Shown: positions 9,503 through 18,458, counted from the stretch's first letter. The stretch is 64,000 nt of DNA from Paraburkholderia adhaesiva (GCF_021390575.1 NZ_JAJEJQ010000003.1:798001-862000); one strand, 5' to 3'. Translations and numbers: made by a program. The notes: a model not told the origin generated them from the letters alone.

Positions 9503-11554
9503 ATGTCTGACCTGAAAACACAAAACCCCGTTGACGTCGCCATTGCCGAGGCTGGCCGCCAGGCGCAGGGCTCGGTTCAATGGTTACTCGAGAAGAAGAC
9601 CTGTCCGGACGCGCCCGAGACTACCGAGGGAAATGATCTCAAGTTGTTTTACTGCGGCCAGCAGGGTTTCGATCAATTGTCCAGCGATCTGCTCGACGCG
9701 AAATCAAGCGTTGACCTCATCTGCTGGGGCTTTGATCCGGGTATGGAGCTTGGTCGCGGCTCCGGCCCGTGGCCGCGCGGCATGAGGTATGGCGACGTGC
9801 TTGAACAACTGGCAAAAGACGGAAAAAAAGTCAGGCTGCTGCTTTGGTTCCACCCACGGGCGTCGAGAAAACAGAACAGCATGCCCGGCTATACCGACGT
9901 GCCAGTCAACGCGTTCACGAGCCCCGTCCAGCGGGCCGTTCAGGGTGACGACCCCTACGGCAACAAGGCGCGTCATGAGTGGTGCAAGGCCTGGTGGGCA
10001 CGGCATGGTGTTACACATGATCGCGTTGATCCACGCAAGGCCACGTATCCCGACCATCTCCAGATTGTTTTGCGCGGTATTGATACGAATGCCGTGAAGG
10101 AACTGTTGGCTGCCGACATCAAGGAAGAGGACCCGCCCGATTCGTCCTGGCTGAACCCGACTGATGAGGCGGCCTTGCTCTGGAACTACCCGACACATCA
10201 CCAGAAACCTGTCCTGATCGACTATGCGCACGACGGCGGGAGCAAGGCTGTCGGGTTCGTGATGGGACTGAACTCTGTCACGGACTATTGGGATACGGTT
10301 GAGCACGAGATAGAAACGGATCTGCGTGAAACCGGGACGACATCCACACGGCAAGCGGAAACTGACCACGAATACAAAAGTGATTTTCCTTACGGAAATC
10401 CAGACGACCGGGAAAAGCTGGCGGCGATTCACGGCGGAGATTACAAATCCATCCGCCCGTACCAGGACTACGCCTGTCGTGTGGTGGGGCCAGCGCTGAA
10501 GCGGCTGCACCAGAATTTCGAGAACGGCTGGAACATGTTTGCGCCGTCGCAGTGGAAAACTTCGGCGAAGGATAGCGATCCGCTGCCACCGAAGATTCCC
10601 ACACTGGAAAAGGATCCGGCGCAGCAGGTGCAGATTGTCCGGACCCAGGCGGCCGAGAACGAGAAGACCATCAAGAGGCTCTATTTCCAGGCGACCAGCG
10701 TTGCGCGCAACTACATCTACATCGAGAACCAGTACTTCTTCTATCCGGAGTTCGCGCGTCATCTGAAGAAGGAGCGGAAAAAGTTCTGCCGCGCGTGGGC
10801 GAAGCTGGCAAAAAAGCCGATGACGAAGGTGCCGAACCTGCACCTGTTCATTGTCACTCCCCATCCGGAGGATGACGGCATGGTGCCCCGCACGTTTGAC
10901 ACGCTGACCGAGTTTGGAAAGAGCGACGCGATGCCCGCGCAGGCAGGGTATGTTGATGCGGGAAAGTCCGATCAGAAATACGCGAATTCAACGCAGGGGA
11001 CCTACACCACGACATACGATGACGATACCGGCAACCCGCACAGCGTGGCGCGCACTCATCCTGTACTGGACCGGCCGAGTGTGGACACGCTGGAAAATAC
11101 GATGGGGCTGAAGGTCAGCGTGGTGCGCCTGTGCACGAGTGGATCGGTTGGCGGAAAGATGGCTTATCGGGAAATTTACATCCATTCGAAACTGATGATC
11201 ATTGATGACGCGTTCTTCACGCTCGGAAGTGCGAATCTGAACCAGCGCAGCATGTCGGTCGATAGCGAGATCAATATCGCGGCGACGGGCGCGGACCATG
11301 CAACCACATTGCGCGGTGATGTGTTCAGACTCCATTCAGGAGGTGACATCAATGGAGACGGGGGGCGAAGTGGAATGCCCGATGTGTATAAGTCATGGGA
11401 TGACCGTGCAAGTAAAAACTTCGACAAATGGAAAGCAGGAAAGGAAAAAATGAATGGTTTTCTGATGAAGTTCGAGGACCAGCGCTCTACCAGTACGAAA
11501 CACGCCATGAATACGGTGCCATCCTCAGCAGACAGTCAGAGTGCACTGGTATGA
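9503..11554 (+). CDS. Phospholipase D-type T6SS effector (Tle5-like), copy 2
   Basis: 683-residue paralogue of the protein at 5322, with HxK(x)4D motifs at H233-K235-D240 and H561-K563-D568. The first ~30 residues (SDLKTQNPVDVAIAEAGRQA) are nearly identical to copy 1, while the middle (residues ~150-230 and ~290-400) is clearly diverged. ATG 9503 is chosen over an in-frame TTG at 9497 because it aligns with copy 1. It is preceded by a VgrG-tail remnant instead of a full vgrG, so it must rely on another spike (possibly the one at 2584). Stop overlaps the next gene. Confidence 0.9.
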   Translation: MSDLKTQNPVDVAIAEAGRQAQGSVQWLLEKKTCPDAPETTEGNDLKLFYCGQQGFDQLSSDLLDAKSSVDLICWGFDPGMELGRGSGPWPRGMRYGDVLEQLAKDGKKVRLLLWFHPRASRKQNSMPGYTDVPVNAFTSPVQRAVQGDDPYGNKARHEWCKAWWARHGVTHDRVDPRKATYPDHLQIVLRGIDTNAVKELLAADIKEEDPPDSSWLNPTDEAALLWNYPTHHQKPVLIDYAHDGGSKAVGFVMGLNSVTDYWDTVEHEIETDLRETGTTSTRQAETDHEYKSDFPYGNPDDREKLAAIHGGDYKSIRPYQDYACRVVGPALKRLHQNFENGWNMFAPSQWKTSAKDSDPLPPKIPTLEKDPAQQVQIVRTQAAENEKTIKRLYFQATSVARNYIYIENQYFFYPEFARHLKKERKKFCRAWAKLAKKPMTKVPNLHLFIVTPHPEDDGMVPRTFDTLTEFGKSDAMPAQAGYVDAGKSDQKYANSTQGTYTTTYDDDTGNPHSVARTHPVLDRPSVDTLENTMGLKVSVVRLCTSGSVGGKMAYREIYIHSKLMIIDDAFFTLGSANLNQRSMSVDSEINIAATGADHATTLRGDVFRLHSGGDINGDGGRSGMPDVYKSWDDRASKNFDKWKAGKEKMNGFLMKFEDQRSTSTKHAMNTVPSSADSQSALV

Positions 11555-12912
11555 GATTTTCCCTTCGATATCTAGCTGCGCTGTGCCTTCTTCTTGTTGT
11601 GGCACAAACCGCGTTGGCCGAGTCCAAAATCCATCAATTGATAACCGCCATGTCCAGTTCCGATCTTCCCCGTTACACAAAGCTGCCGCTGTTCGAGCCG
11701 CACCGCAAGGAGTTCGCCTGCGTCTATCAGGACCAGCACCTGCCGCCCGTCGATGCGCAGGCCGATCTGTGGTTCCAGCAGGCACTCGCCATGGAACTTG
11801 ATCCCGAGATCTACTGGGAGGACAAGGACTGGAGAAAGATTTATCAGTTATACCAGCAGGCCGCCGATGGCAACCACTGGAAAGCGATGCTTAATCTTGC
11901 CAGCCTGATCCTGAGCGAGTATCCGGTTCCCGAGAAAAACCCGGAGACGGCAATCCGCTGGGTGGAGAAAGCGATGCAGCTCGGGGTGCCCGACGCCTGG
12001 GACACCATGGGCATCTACCACAGGAAGGGCATTGTCCGGGGCGGGAGCGCCACGAGTGCCTATGCGTTTTTCCAGAAGGCGGCAGACATGGGCAGCCCCT
12101 CGGCACAGGCGTTCCTCGGGGCAGCGCTGGATGCCGGGTGGGACAATCCGGGCAACGGGTTCTGGGCAAACATGCCCATTGCAATGAAGATGCTGGAATG
12201 CGCAGTAGCGCAAGGCTCTGGCGACGCCGCGTATGAACTGGCGTATCGTTATGCAGATCCGGGAACACCTGAAGCTAAATCCCGCGCATTGAAAATATTG
12301 CAGGAAGGCGTGAAATTCGGTAGTGCGAAGTGCGCGAATAGATTGTCTGTTCAGTTTAATGGTTTAGACCTGACTAATGGCGAGAGCTTGGTCGCTTATA
12401 TCGACAAAGCCCGTTCAGAGCGCTACAGCAAAATTGGTGATGCCCTGGACTGGTATGGGGGCACTCTTAAACTCCCCAACCTCGACAAGGTACTGCCGCT
12501 TCCTCCCGCAGTCTTGCCAAAATGGAACGGCGACGTCCAGACGCTAATCGACGCCGCAAAGGCCGTGACCGCGCCAGTGAAGACCCCGGCCAGCGCGCCG
12601 CACCCCGATCCCCGGGCAGCCTTGGTCAAATCCGGCCTGCTACGTCCGCTCGCGGACTGGCCGCAGCCTTTGCGCTGTGATGGTGGAACGAAATGCCCGC
12701 AGACCGGTATATGGGAGGCGCGCGTGGCCCCAGATCACCCGCTTGCTGCCCTCTATAACCGCTGGGACCGGCAGGCATTTGTTGAGAAGGGCGCCAACTT
12801 TCCCGACCCGCAACAGCAGCATCTCGACATTTCGGCGCATGACGTTCGATGGACGTGGCTCGGTAGTCCCAATCCGGTGCATATCGCCGACGTTTACACG
12901 ATTGCCCTGTAG
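11551..12912 (+). CDS. Exported Sel1-repeat protein, likely immunity protein, copy 2
   Basis: 453 residues: signal peptide (LCLLLVVAQTALA, then ESKIHQ), Sel1-like repeats at ~75-290 and a single C-terminal module with 'CPQTGIWEARV' and 'DVRWTWLGSPN'. Same architecture as the protein at 7412 without the doubled module. ATGA overlap with the second phospholipase couples translation, fitting cognate immunity (inference). Nearly identical to the 13078 protein over the N-terminal two thirds; the differences cluster around residues 210-300. Confidence 0.85.
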   Translation: MRFSLRYLAALCLLLVVAQTALAESKIHQLITAMSSSDLPRYTKLPLFEPHRKEFACVYQDQHLPPVDAQADLWFQQALAMELDPEIYWEDKDWRKIYQLYQQAADGNHWKAMLNLASLILSEYPVPEKNPETAIRWVEKAMQLGVPDAWDTMGIYHRKGIVRGGSATSAYAFFQKAADMGSPSAQAFLGAALDAGWDNPGNGFWANMPIAMKMLECAVAQGSGDAAYELAYRYADPGTPEAKSRALKILQEGVKFGSAKCANRLSVQFNGLDLTNGESLVAYIDKARSERYSKIGDALDWYGGTLKLPNLDKVLPLPPAVLPKWNGDVQTLIDAAKAVTAPVKTPASAPHPDPRAALVKSGLLRPLADWPQPLRCDGGTKCPQTGIWEARVAPDHPLAALYNRWDRQAFVEKGANFPDPQQQHLDISAHDVRWTWLGSPNPVHIADVYTIAL

Positions 12913-12938
12913 GCTGGCGGTGATCGACAGGAGAAAGA

Positions 12939-13081
12939 ATGGTACGTCAGATATATGGAAAGGTGGAAAGGAGAAAATGAAGGGATTCCTGATGAAGTTC
13001 GAGGGCCAGCGCTCTACCAGCACGAAACACGCCATGAATATGGCGCCATCCTCAGCAGACAGTCAGAGTGCACTGGTATGA
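12939..13081 (+). pseudogene. Recombination scar: PAAR gene start fused to effector 3' end
   Basis: The stretch before 12956 repeats the leader and first codons of the PAAR gene found at 14440-14480 (same AGGAGAAAGA-ATG context, MVRQI against MARQI). It then jumps out of frame into the last ~40 codons of the phospholipase gene (GGKEKMKGFLMKFEGQRSTS to SQSALV), whose stop overlaps the next Sel1 gene exactly as in the intact pair. This is the trace of a deleted third effector gene. Confidence 0.85.
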
Positions 13082-14439
13082 GATCCCCCCTTCGATATCT
13101 AGCCGGTCTGTGCCTTCTTCTTGTCGTGGCACAGGTCGCCTTGGCGGAGTCCAAAATCCATCAATTGATAACCGCCATGTCCAGTTCCGATCTGCCCCGT
13201 TACACCAAGCTGCCGCTGTTCGAGCCGCACCGCAAGGAGTTCACCTGCGTCTATCAGGACCCGCACCTGCCGCCCGTCGACGCGCAGGCCGATCTGTGGT
13301 TCCAGCAGGCACTCGCCATGGAACTTGACCCCGAGATCTACTGGAAGGACAAGGACTGGAGCAAGATTTATCGGCTGTACCAGCAGGCCGCCGATCGCAA
13401 CCACTGGAAGGCGATGCTCAATCTTGCCAGCCTGATCCTGAGTGTGTATCCGGTTCCCGAGAAAAACCCGGAGACGGCAATCCGCTGGGTGGAGAAAGCG
13501 ATGCAGCTTGGGGTGCCCGACGCCTGGGACACCATGGGCATCTACCACAGGAAGGGCATTGTCCGGGGAGGGAGCGCCACGAGCGCCTATGCGTTTTTCC
13601 AGAAAGCGGCAGATATGGGCAGCCCCTCGGCACAGGCGTTCCTGGGCGCAGCGCTGGATGCCGCTTGGGACAATCCGGGCAACGGGTTCTGGGCCAATCT
13701 GCCTGTCGGAACGAAAATGCTCGAGTGCGCTGTTGCCCAAGGTAATGGCGACGCTGCGCATGAGCTTGGGTTCGTATACGCGCGCCCTCATACCCCAGAA
13801 GCCAAGCTTCGCGCTCTGAAGGTTCTACAGGTTGGGGTAAAGCTAGGGAGTGGAAAATGTGCCAGTTATCTGAGCAGTCAATTTAGGGGGATGGACCTGG
13901 CCGAAGGTGAGAACCTCCCGGGCTATATCGATGAAGCTCGGGAAGATCGCTATACCAAGATCAGCGATATTCTGGAGTGGTATGAAGGTACCCTGAAGCT
14001 TCCCAACCTTGACAAGGTACTACCGCTTCCTCCCGCCGCCCTGCCGAAATGGAACGGCGACGTCCAGACGCTGATCGACGCAGCCAAGGCCGTTACCCCG
14101 CCAGTGAAGCCCCCGGCCAGCGCGCCGCAGCCCGATCCCCGGGCGGCCCTGGTCAAATCCGGCTTGCTACGTCCGCTTGCGGACTGGCCCCAACCAATGA
14201 GCTGCGATGGTGGAAGAAAATGCCCACAGACTGGAATATGGGAGGCGCGCGTGGCCGCCCGTCACCCGCTTGCTGCACTCTATAACCGCTGGGACCGGCA
14301 GGCATTTGTTGAGAAGGGCGCCAACTTTCCCGACCCGCAACAGCAGCATCTGGACATATCGGCGCATGACGTTCGCTGGACCTGGCTCGGCAGCCCCAAC
14401 CAGATTCACATCGCTAACGTTTACAAGATTGCCTTGTAG
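13078..14439 (+). CDS. Exported Sel1-repeat protein, orphan immunity protein, copy 3
   Basis: 453-residue paralogue of the protein at 11551, with the same signal peptide, Sel1 repeats and C-terminal 'DVRWTWLGSPN' end. No effector gene precedes it, only a 40-codon effector tail (see 12939-13081), so it is an orphan immunity gene, retained perhaps against a lost or foreign allele of the effector (inference). The most variable part against copy 2 is residues ~205-300, the likely specificity region. The PAAR gene follows after 26 bp. Confidence 0.85.
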   Translation: MRSPLRYLAGLCLLLVVAQVALAESKIHQLITAMSSSDLPRYTKLPLFEPHRKEFTCVYQDPHLPPVDAQADLWFQQALAMELDPEIYWKDKDWSKIYRLYQQAADRNHWKAMLNLASLILSVYPVPEKNPETAIRWVEKAMQLGVPDAWDTMGIYHRKGIVRGGSATSAYAFFQKAADMGSPSAQAFLGAALDAAWDNPGNGFWANLPVGTKMLECAVAQGNGDAAHELGFVYARPHTPEAKLRALKVLQVGVKLGSGKCASYLSSQFRGMDLAEGENLPGYIDEAREDRYTKISDILEWYEGTLKLPNLDKVLPLPPAALPKWNGDVQTLIDAAKAVTPPVKPPASAPQPDPRAALVKSGLLRPLADWPQPMSCDGGRKCPQTGIWEARVAARHPLAALYNRWDRQAFVEKGANFPDPQQQHLDISAHDVRWTWLGSPNQIHIANVYKIAL

Positions 14440-14465
14440 GCTGGTCATGATCGACAGGAGAAAGA

Positions 14466-14729
14466 ATGGCACGTCAGATTATCGTCACCGGCGACACGCT
14501 CGCCCCATACGGGGGAAAAGTTATCGGTGGATCGGAGAAGGACAACATTGACGGACGAAAGCCTGCCCGCAAGGGCGATGAGGTGAACTGTGCTGAGCAC
14601 GGCGTCAATCCAATTGTCGAGGGAGATGATTCGACGCTGGTCGACGACAGGCCCGTAGCGCTCGAAGGGCATCACGCTGCATGCGGTTGCACATTGGTGA
14701 GCCTGCAGGAAACGACACGCGTGGGGTGA
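14466..14729 (+). CDS. T6SS PAAR-domain tip protein
   Basis: 87-residue single-domain PAAR protein, the sharp cap that binds the end of VgrG. It starts MARQIIVTGDTLAPYGG and contains the 'GDEVNCAEHG' turn, the 'GDDSTLVDDRPVALEGH' block and paired cysteines near the end (C-GC) that would coordinate zinc in this family. AGGAG precedes the ATG by 5 bases. It closes the T6SS effector locus. Small size without extension means it carries no effector domain. Confidence 0.85.
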   Translation: MARQIIVTGDTLAPYGGKVIGGSEKDNIDGRKPARKGDEVNCAEHGVNPIVEGDDSTLVDDRPVALEGHHAACGCTLVSLQETTRVG

Positions 14730-14791
14730 CAGAAAAGCGAAATGGCAAGCGCCACAGCCTGTACGGATGCAGCCTGACTTCGAATATCAAG

Positions 14792-14872
14792 TGGACCGGC
14801 CAGTCTTTCGTAGACCCCTTCGGTTGCCAGAAATTATGGCTCAAAGGCGTGTGCGGAAGGTTGGCCGGTCCA
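14792..14872 (+). mobile_element. 81-bp miniature element with inverted IS-like tips
   Basis: Begins TGGACCGGCCA and ends TGGCCGGTCCA, a perfect 11-bp terminal inverted repeat. Inside, 14812-14846 matches the reverse complement of 63441-63475 (32 of 35 positions by eye), which lies at the start of an IS3 orfA remnant. The left tip also resembles 63415 onward in direct orientation. It looks like two IS ends joined with the body deleted. No target duplication was recognised. Confidence 0.6.
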
Positions 14873-15095
14873 ATCGCGCTCTTGTGGATGCTGTCGCCGC
14901 CGAAGCGAATCGTTGAGCACGACACGGCGCAGCCGGTTACGCAACACGGGAAGCTCGACCACGTGTGCTACGTCATCGGTGCATCAACCGCGTCCGGCCA
15001 TGCGATTTCGCTGGATCGAAAGGTCTGCACCGACAGGTTCGGGCAGACCACGGATATGACGCTCGCACACACGAGCTAGGCCAAGGATAAGAACG

Positions 15096-15290
15096 ATGAC
15101 CAATTATCAATACATCGCCGAAATGAACACGGCTTTTGGCAACGAACGGGGCGATGCGCAAAACATCGACTGGGACCGCATCCGGAGCCAGTGCGAGAAC
15201 ATCGGCCACGAGTTCGGCGAACTGCTGGTGGCTCTCGGTGGTGACAGTGCACAGGTCGAAGACCTGATTGCGAAGATCGGCACCGTTCAA
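15096..15290 (+). pseudogene. 5' fragment of a MazG-like NTP pyrophosphohydrolase
   Basis: The first ~63 codons (MTNYQYIAEMNTAFGNERG, 'DWDRIRSQCENIGHEFGELL') resemble the helical N-terminus of small phage MazG-like nucleotide pyrophosphohydrolases, with an acidic ExxE-type helix. After ~15290 the frame runs into antisense sequence of an oppositely oriented prophage gene, so the 3' half is gone. A pyrophosphatase role for the intact ancestor is known for the family; here it is a fragment at the edge of the prophage remnant. Confidence 0.5.
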
Positions 15291-15302
15291 TTCCGGGGGG
15301 CG

Positions 15303-15860
15303 TTACCCCTTGAAGTCGCCTTTGAGCGCAATCTGTGCGAATGCACGCCAGCACACGCCCGTCATCGGGTCCGCCGGTTCCTCGGGGAACGGCCGGCGCG
15401 TTTTCTTCTGGTGCAGTTCAATCGCCGTGCGCAGCGAGAGCGCGACGCGCGAGCGCCACGGCTCGGGGTACAGGTCCGCCACGCGCCAGGTCCATTCGCG
15501 CCAGGTGACCCCTTCCAGGGGCGCTGCGGGATGATGCCCATAGAGGTCCGTGAGGGCATAGCGCGCCGCCGTCGTCGCGCCCCGTACGCGCGCAGTCATC
15601 CTGCGCCACAGGTCGGGATAGCAGACCGCCCACGTACGGAGCAGCGTGAGCGGTTCCGCCAAACGGCGGGCAGACGCGCCGCAGAGGGCGGGGCAGTCCC
15701 ATGGCTTCGAAGCGGTCAGAGGTGGCGTTGTAGTCCCAGCCGAAACGCGACGGCGCCACCCACACATCCCCAAACGTCCAGTCATAGGCCGGATCGCGCA
15801 GCAACAGGTTACGCGCGTGCGGTGACGAGTGAAGTAGTTGTCGATGCGTTTCGTCGTCAT
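15303..15860 (-). pseudogene. Frameshifted phage-region protein of unknown function
   Basis: The minus strand has an ATG at 15860 (MTTKRIDNYF) and a natural stop at 15303. The protein-like sequence changes frame twice: from ~15810 to ~15660 the sensible reading is in another frame (NLLLRDPAYDWTFGDVWVAP), then returns for 'LTLLRTWAVCYPDLWRRM' and the C-terminus. One-base indels explain both shifts. I do not recognise the family. It lies just after the small-terminase-like gene on the same strand, so it was probably a packaging or head gene. Confidence 0.5.
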
Positions 15861-15893
15861 GCGCAGCCTTTGCGTCCGCTTAGCGCGATCGGT

Positions 15894-16248
15894 TCATGTT
15901 TCGCCGGTTGCGAAGTGCGCCTCGGGTTCGCCGAGGTCGGCAAGCTGATTGCGGACATGCGCGGCGAGGCGTTGCGGTCAGCCGTTCGAGGTCCGCGATA
16001 CCGAACTCGGTGGCGAGGAATGGCGCGACCTTCGAGGTACAGGCCAGCCACGCGTCGCGCTGCTCGCGGCACAGATCGAACACGACCGTCTGCGCGACGG
16101 AGACCTCGACCAGCGAACCCGATTTGTGCTCGTATTCGAGGCGGCGCAGCAGGGCGAGCCAGTTTTCTTTCAGCTGCAACGCTTCGCCGTAGGCCGCGGG
16201 CGCGCGTTCGAACTGCGCTTTACGTTCATCGCGGCGGGTCAGCAGCAA
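15894..16248 (-). pseudogene. Phage terminase small subunit-like protein, frameshifted
   Basis: Starts MLLTRRDERKAQFERAPAAY and contains 'SLVEVSVAQTVVFDLCREQR', then DAWLACTSKVAPFLATEFG, the pattern of lambda-like small terminase/DNA-packaging proteins. At ~15975 a frameshift moves the end to another frame (LAAHVRNQLADLGEPEAHFA), which reaches a TGA at 15894-15896 overlapping a following ATG. The intact ancestor would recognise pac/cos DNA and recruit the large terminase. Assignment is from pattern memory, moderate. Confidence 0.5.
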
Positions 16249-16254
16249 TTCCCG

Positions 16255-17139
16255 TCGTTTTCGGTTGCCACGCAGGCACAGACCGGGCTATCCGCCGTGG
16301 CCACGTTCGCCGCCGCTGCGCAGAACTTCGCCAGCCAGCTTTCCGCCCTGCTGACGACACCGCCGCTGGTGGGCGAACTGGAGCGCACCGCGCAGCCCAT
16401 CACGCAGCGCGCCACGAATCTCGTGTCGATGGTCCCGACGCTCTCGGGCAACTATGGGTGCTACGTGGGCCAGTACACCGCAAGCGTCAGGAATCCTTCG
16501 ACCACGCTCGCGCAGCTTTCGGGGCAGGCCGCGCAGGCGCGCGAGTCAACGCACCACGACGGCGCGGCGCTCGTCGCTGCGCCCAGCGTTGCCGATCCGG
16601 CGGGCATGAGCGCCGCCGCACAGACGCTCGTTGCAGCGGTGCAGGGTGCGAACCCGGACCCGCATCAGGCCGTGCAGTCGCTGCTCGGACTGCAACGCAA
16701 TACCGTGATGCAGACGCGTGCCAATGCGGCGCTCACCGCCGCAAACACGGTCAGCGGCGCGCTTTACCGGCGTAGCGCGGTCATTGCGCTCGCCAGCAGT
16801 ACGGCCAGTTATGCGCTCGCCTCGTATGACAACGCCCGGACTCTGAGCTCGACCGGGTGCGATGCGCTGGATACCGAAATCGTGTTGGCAGCGGATGCGG
16901 GCAACGACACGACGTTCCGCGCGCTTGTGGCGCTCTAAACCGCCGTCATTCAGGATCTGACCACGCGCGGTGCGACGCTCGCGACGATGCAGGGCATCAC
17001 GCACGCGCAGTCGATGCCGCTGCTCGTGCTCGCGTACCGGCTCTATCAGGACGTGTCGCGCTATAGTGGGCTGCTTGAACAGTTCGACCCAATCAATCCG
17101 TGTTTCGCACCCGCGTCTTTCAGCGTGCCCGTGGCATAG
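16255..17139 (+). pseudogene. Mu-like phage DNA circularisation protein, truncated and stop-interrupted
   Basis: The C-terminal ~290 codons of a Mu gpN/DNA-circularisation-type tail protein. The alanine-rich middle is open to a TAA at 16936-16938, after which the same frame continues sensibly (TAVIQDLTTRGATLATMQGI, then 'MPLLVLAYRLYQD', ending in PASFSVPVA) to a TAG at 17137-17139. The 5' part is missing; sequence before ~16255 belongs to the oppositely oriented terminase-like gene. Non-functional. Confidence 0.7.
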
Positions 17140-17143
17140 TCAC

Positions 17144-17176
17144 AAAAAAATGCGCGGCCCTTCCGGACGCCGCGCA
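17144..17176 (-). terminator. Rho-independent terminator for the repeat protein gene
   Basis: On the minus strand, a stem GCGCGGC/GCCGCGC (17169-17175 with 17152-17158) is followed directly by seven T residues. It lies ~23 bp beyond the stop of the minus-strand gene at 17199-17630. Confidence 0.8.
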
Positions 17177-17198
17177 CTGTTTGCATCACCCGATGCGC

Positions 17199-17630
17199 CT
17201 AGCGCCGCGCGGGAATCCCGGTGCCGAAATCGCCAGTCTGTCCACCCTGTAGCTGGCCGGATACCGCGCCTGCGCGTTCCCGCACTCCGTTGCCGCGTTG
17301 AATATCTCCCTCGGTCTGAGAACGCATTTCCGCACCGCGTTCGCGGATGGCTTCCGATTTACGTATTCCCGCCTCTCGCCCGCGCACGGCTTCCGAATTA
17401 CGCATTTCCGCCTCTCGCCCGCGCACGGCTTCCGAATTACGCATTTCCGCCCCGCGCCCGCGCACGGCTTCCGAATTACGCATTTCCGCCCCGCGTCCAC
17501 GCATGGCATCCGCGCCACGCTGTATTTCAGCCTGGTGTGCCTGATTGACACCAAACTCGGCTGCATGCGCGGGAATAGATGTGATCGCACCTAACCCTGC
17601 GAAAAGGAAAGCGAGTTTTAGACGTTGCAT
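17199..17630 (-). CDS. Secreted protein with five 13-residue charged repeats
   Basis: 143 residues. Residues 1-23 are a signal peptide (MQRLKLAFLFAGLG..., cleavage after PAHA). Residues 41-105 are five tandem 13-mers with consensus EAVRGRGAEMRNS, rich in Arg, Glu, Met and Gly. The tail has 'GDIQRGNGVRERAGAVSGQL'. It is probably periplasmic or secreted with extended helical or disordered repeats. I recognise no family and assign no function. It is intact and has its own terminator, although it lies between two dead Mu-like tail genes, so it is a later insertion or a moron-type gene. Unusually GC-rich, low-complexity coding. Confidence 0.7.
   Translation of the reverse strand: MQRLKLAFLFAGLGAITSIPAHAAEFGVNQAHQAEIQRGADAMRGRGAEMRNSEAVRGRGAEMRNSEAVRGREAEMRNSEAVRGREAGIRKSEAIRERGAEMRSQTEGDIQRGNGVRERAGAVSGQLQGGQTGDFGTGIPARR
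17316..17510 (-). repeat. Five in-frame 39-bp tandem repeats
   Basis: 39-bp units (13 codons each) inside the secreted protein gene. On the plus strand the unit reads GCACGGCTTCCGAATTACGC and onward. The central three copies are almost identical in DNA while the outer two have drifted, the usual sign of copy-number change by slippage. Confidence 0.9.
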
Positions 17631-17782
17631 GTGTTCACCTCTGTATTGTCAGCGATTGCACGCAAAAAATGCGTACACCAGCTTAACGCCTGCACGCGAC
17701 AGACGTCGACCATTCCTCCTCCTGTATGACAATCCTTGACCCTCGCAGGGTGCGCAACAAACCGTTACGCAGGCCATGACAA

Positions 17783-18054
17783 ATGGACGATGTTGCGCTG
17801 ACCGTCACCGCTTCGTCGTGGCGCGACGCGGCGGGTACGCTCTACTCGCCTAACACACTCGCTGCGCTCTCGATGCCGCAACTGAAACTCATAAACGGCC
17901 AGATGTTCACGATTGGCGAAGTGACGTACTCCGGCGCGACAGCAGCGGGACCGCGTGCGACCTGACGCTGATGCCGCCCCAGGCGTTCCAGCCCGAACCC
18001 GTCCTCTATCTGCCGCTGGCGCAGGACGCTGCCGCCGCGCTTACGACAGGTTAG
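17783..18054 (+). pseudogene. Mu-like baseplate hub protein (gpP-like), 3' fragment with frameshift
   Basis: Reads 'VTASSWRDAAGTLYSPNTLA' then LKLINGQMFTIGEVTYS, the C-terminal region of Mu gpP/gp44-type baseplate hubs. A +1 shift near 17940 continues as 'SGTACDLTLMPPQAFQPEPV' to TAG 18052-18054. The N-terminal ~250 residues are absent. Confidence 0.7.
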
Positions 18055-18060
18055 TCCCAG

Positions 18061-18458
18061 TGCGAACTGGAATCGCTGTTCTGGAGTCTCGTGCGTCGCT
18101 CGGGCGCGGGCGTATCCGGCGCGTGGACGACAGCGGCGCGGCGCAACGCATCCAGGTACAGCTCTCGAAGAACGAAACACGGGACACCACGCCGCGCCTC
18201 GCGGAATACGGTTTCCAGTCGAACCCGCCTGCGGGCAGCGACGCCGTTGCGGTGTTTCTCGGCGGCAACCGCTCGAATGGCGTCGTCATCGCGTGCGGCA
18301 GCTAGCAGTCCCGCATGCGCACCCTCGCCGGTGGCGAAGTCGCCATCAGTGACGATAAGGGACAGTCGGTGTATCTGAGCGCGTCGGGCATTGTCGTGAA
18401 CGGCGGCGGTCTGCCCGTGACCATCACGAACACCCCTGAAATCACGGAGGACTCATCG
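18061..18458 (+). pseudogene. Mu-like baseplate assembly protein (gp45-like), broken
   Basis: Homologous to Mu gp45: a start-proximal 'LFWSLVRRS' in frame 1, then after a shift 'GRIRRVDDSGAAQRIQVQL', 'AEYGFQSNPPAGSDAVAVFL' and GGNRSNGVVIACGS. An in-frame TAG (18303-18305) interrupts it. The frame continues with LAGGEVAISDDKGQSVYL and 'GGGLPVTITNTPEITED'. One frameshift and one amber codon make it non-functional. Confidence 0.75.

Noticed and set aside
14681..15079. 132-codon plus-strand frame across the 81-bp element
   Set aside because: The frame runs through the inverted-repeat element and overlaps the PAAR end; its last third looks slightly protein-like but could not be assigned.
17316..17510. 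CRISPR-like array of 39-bp repeats
   Set aside because: Units are contiguous without spacers and in frame with a protein; no cas genes nearby.
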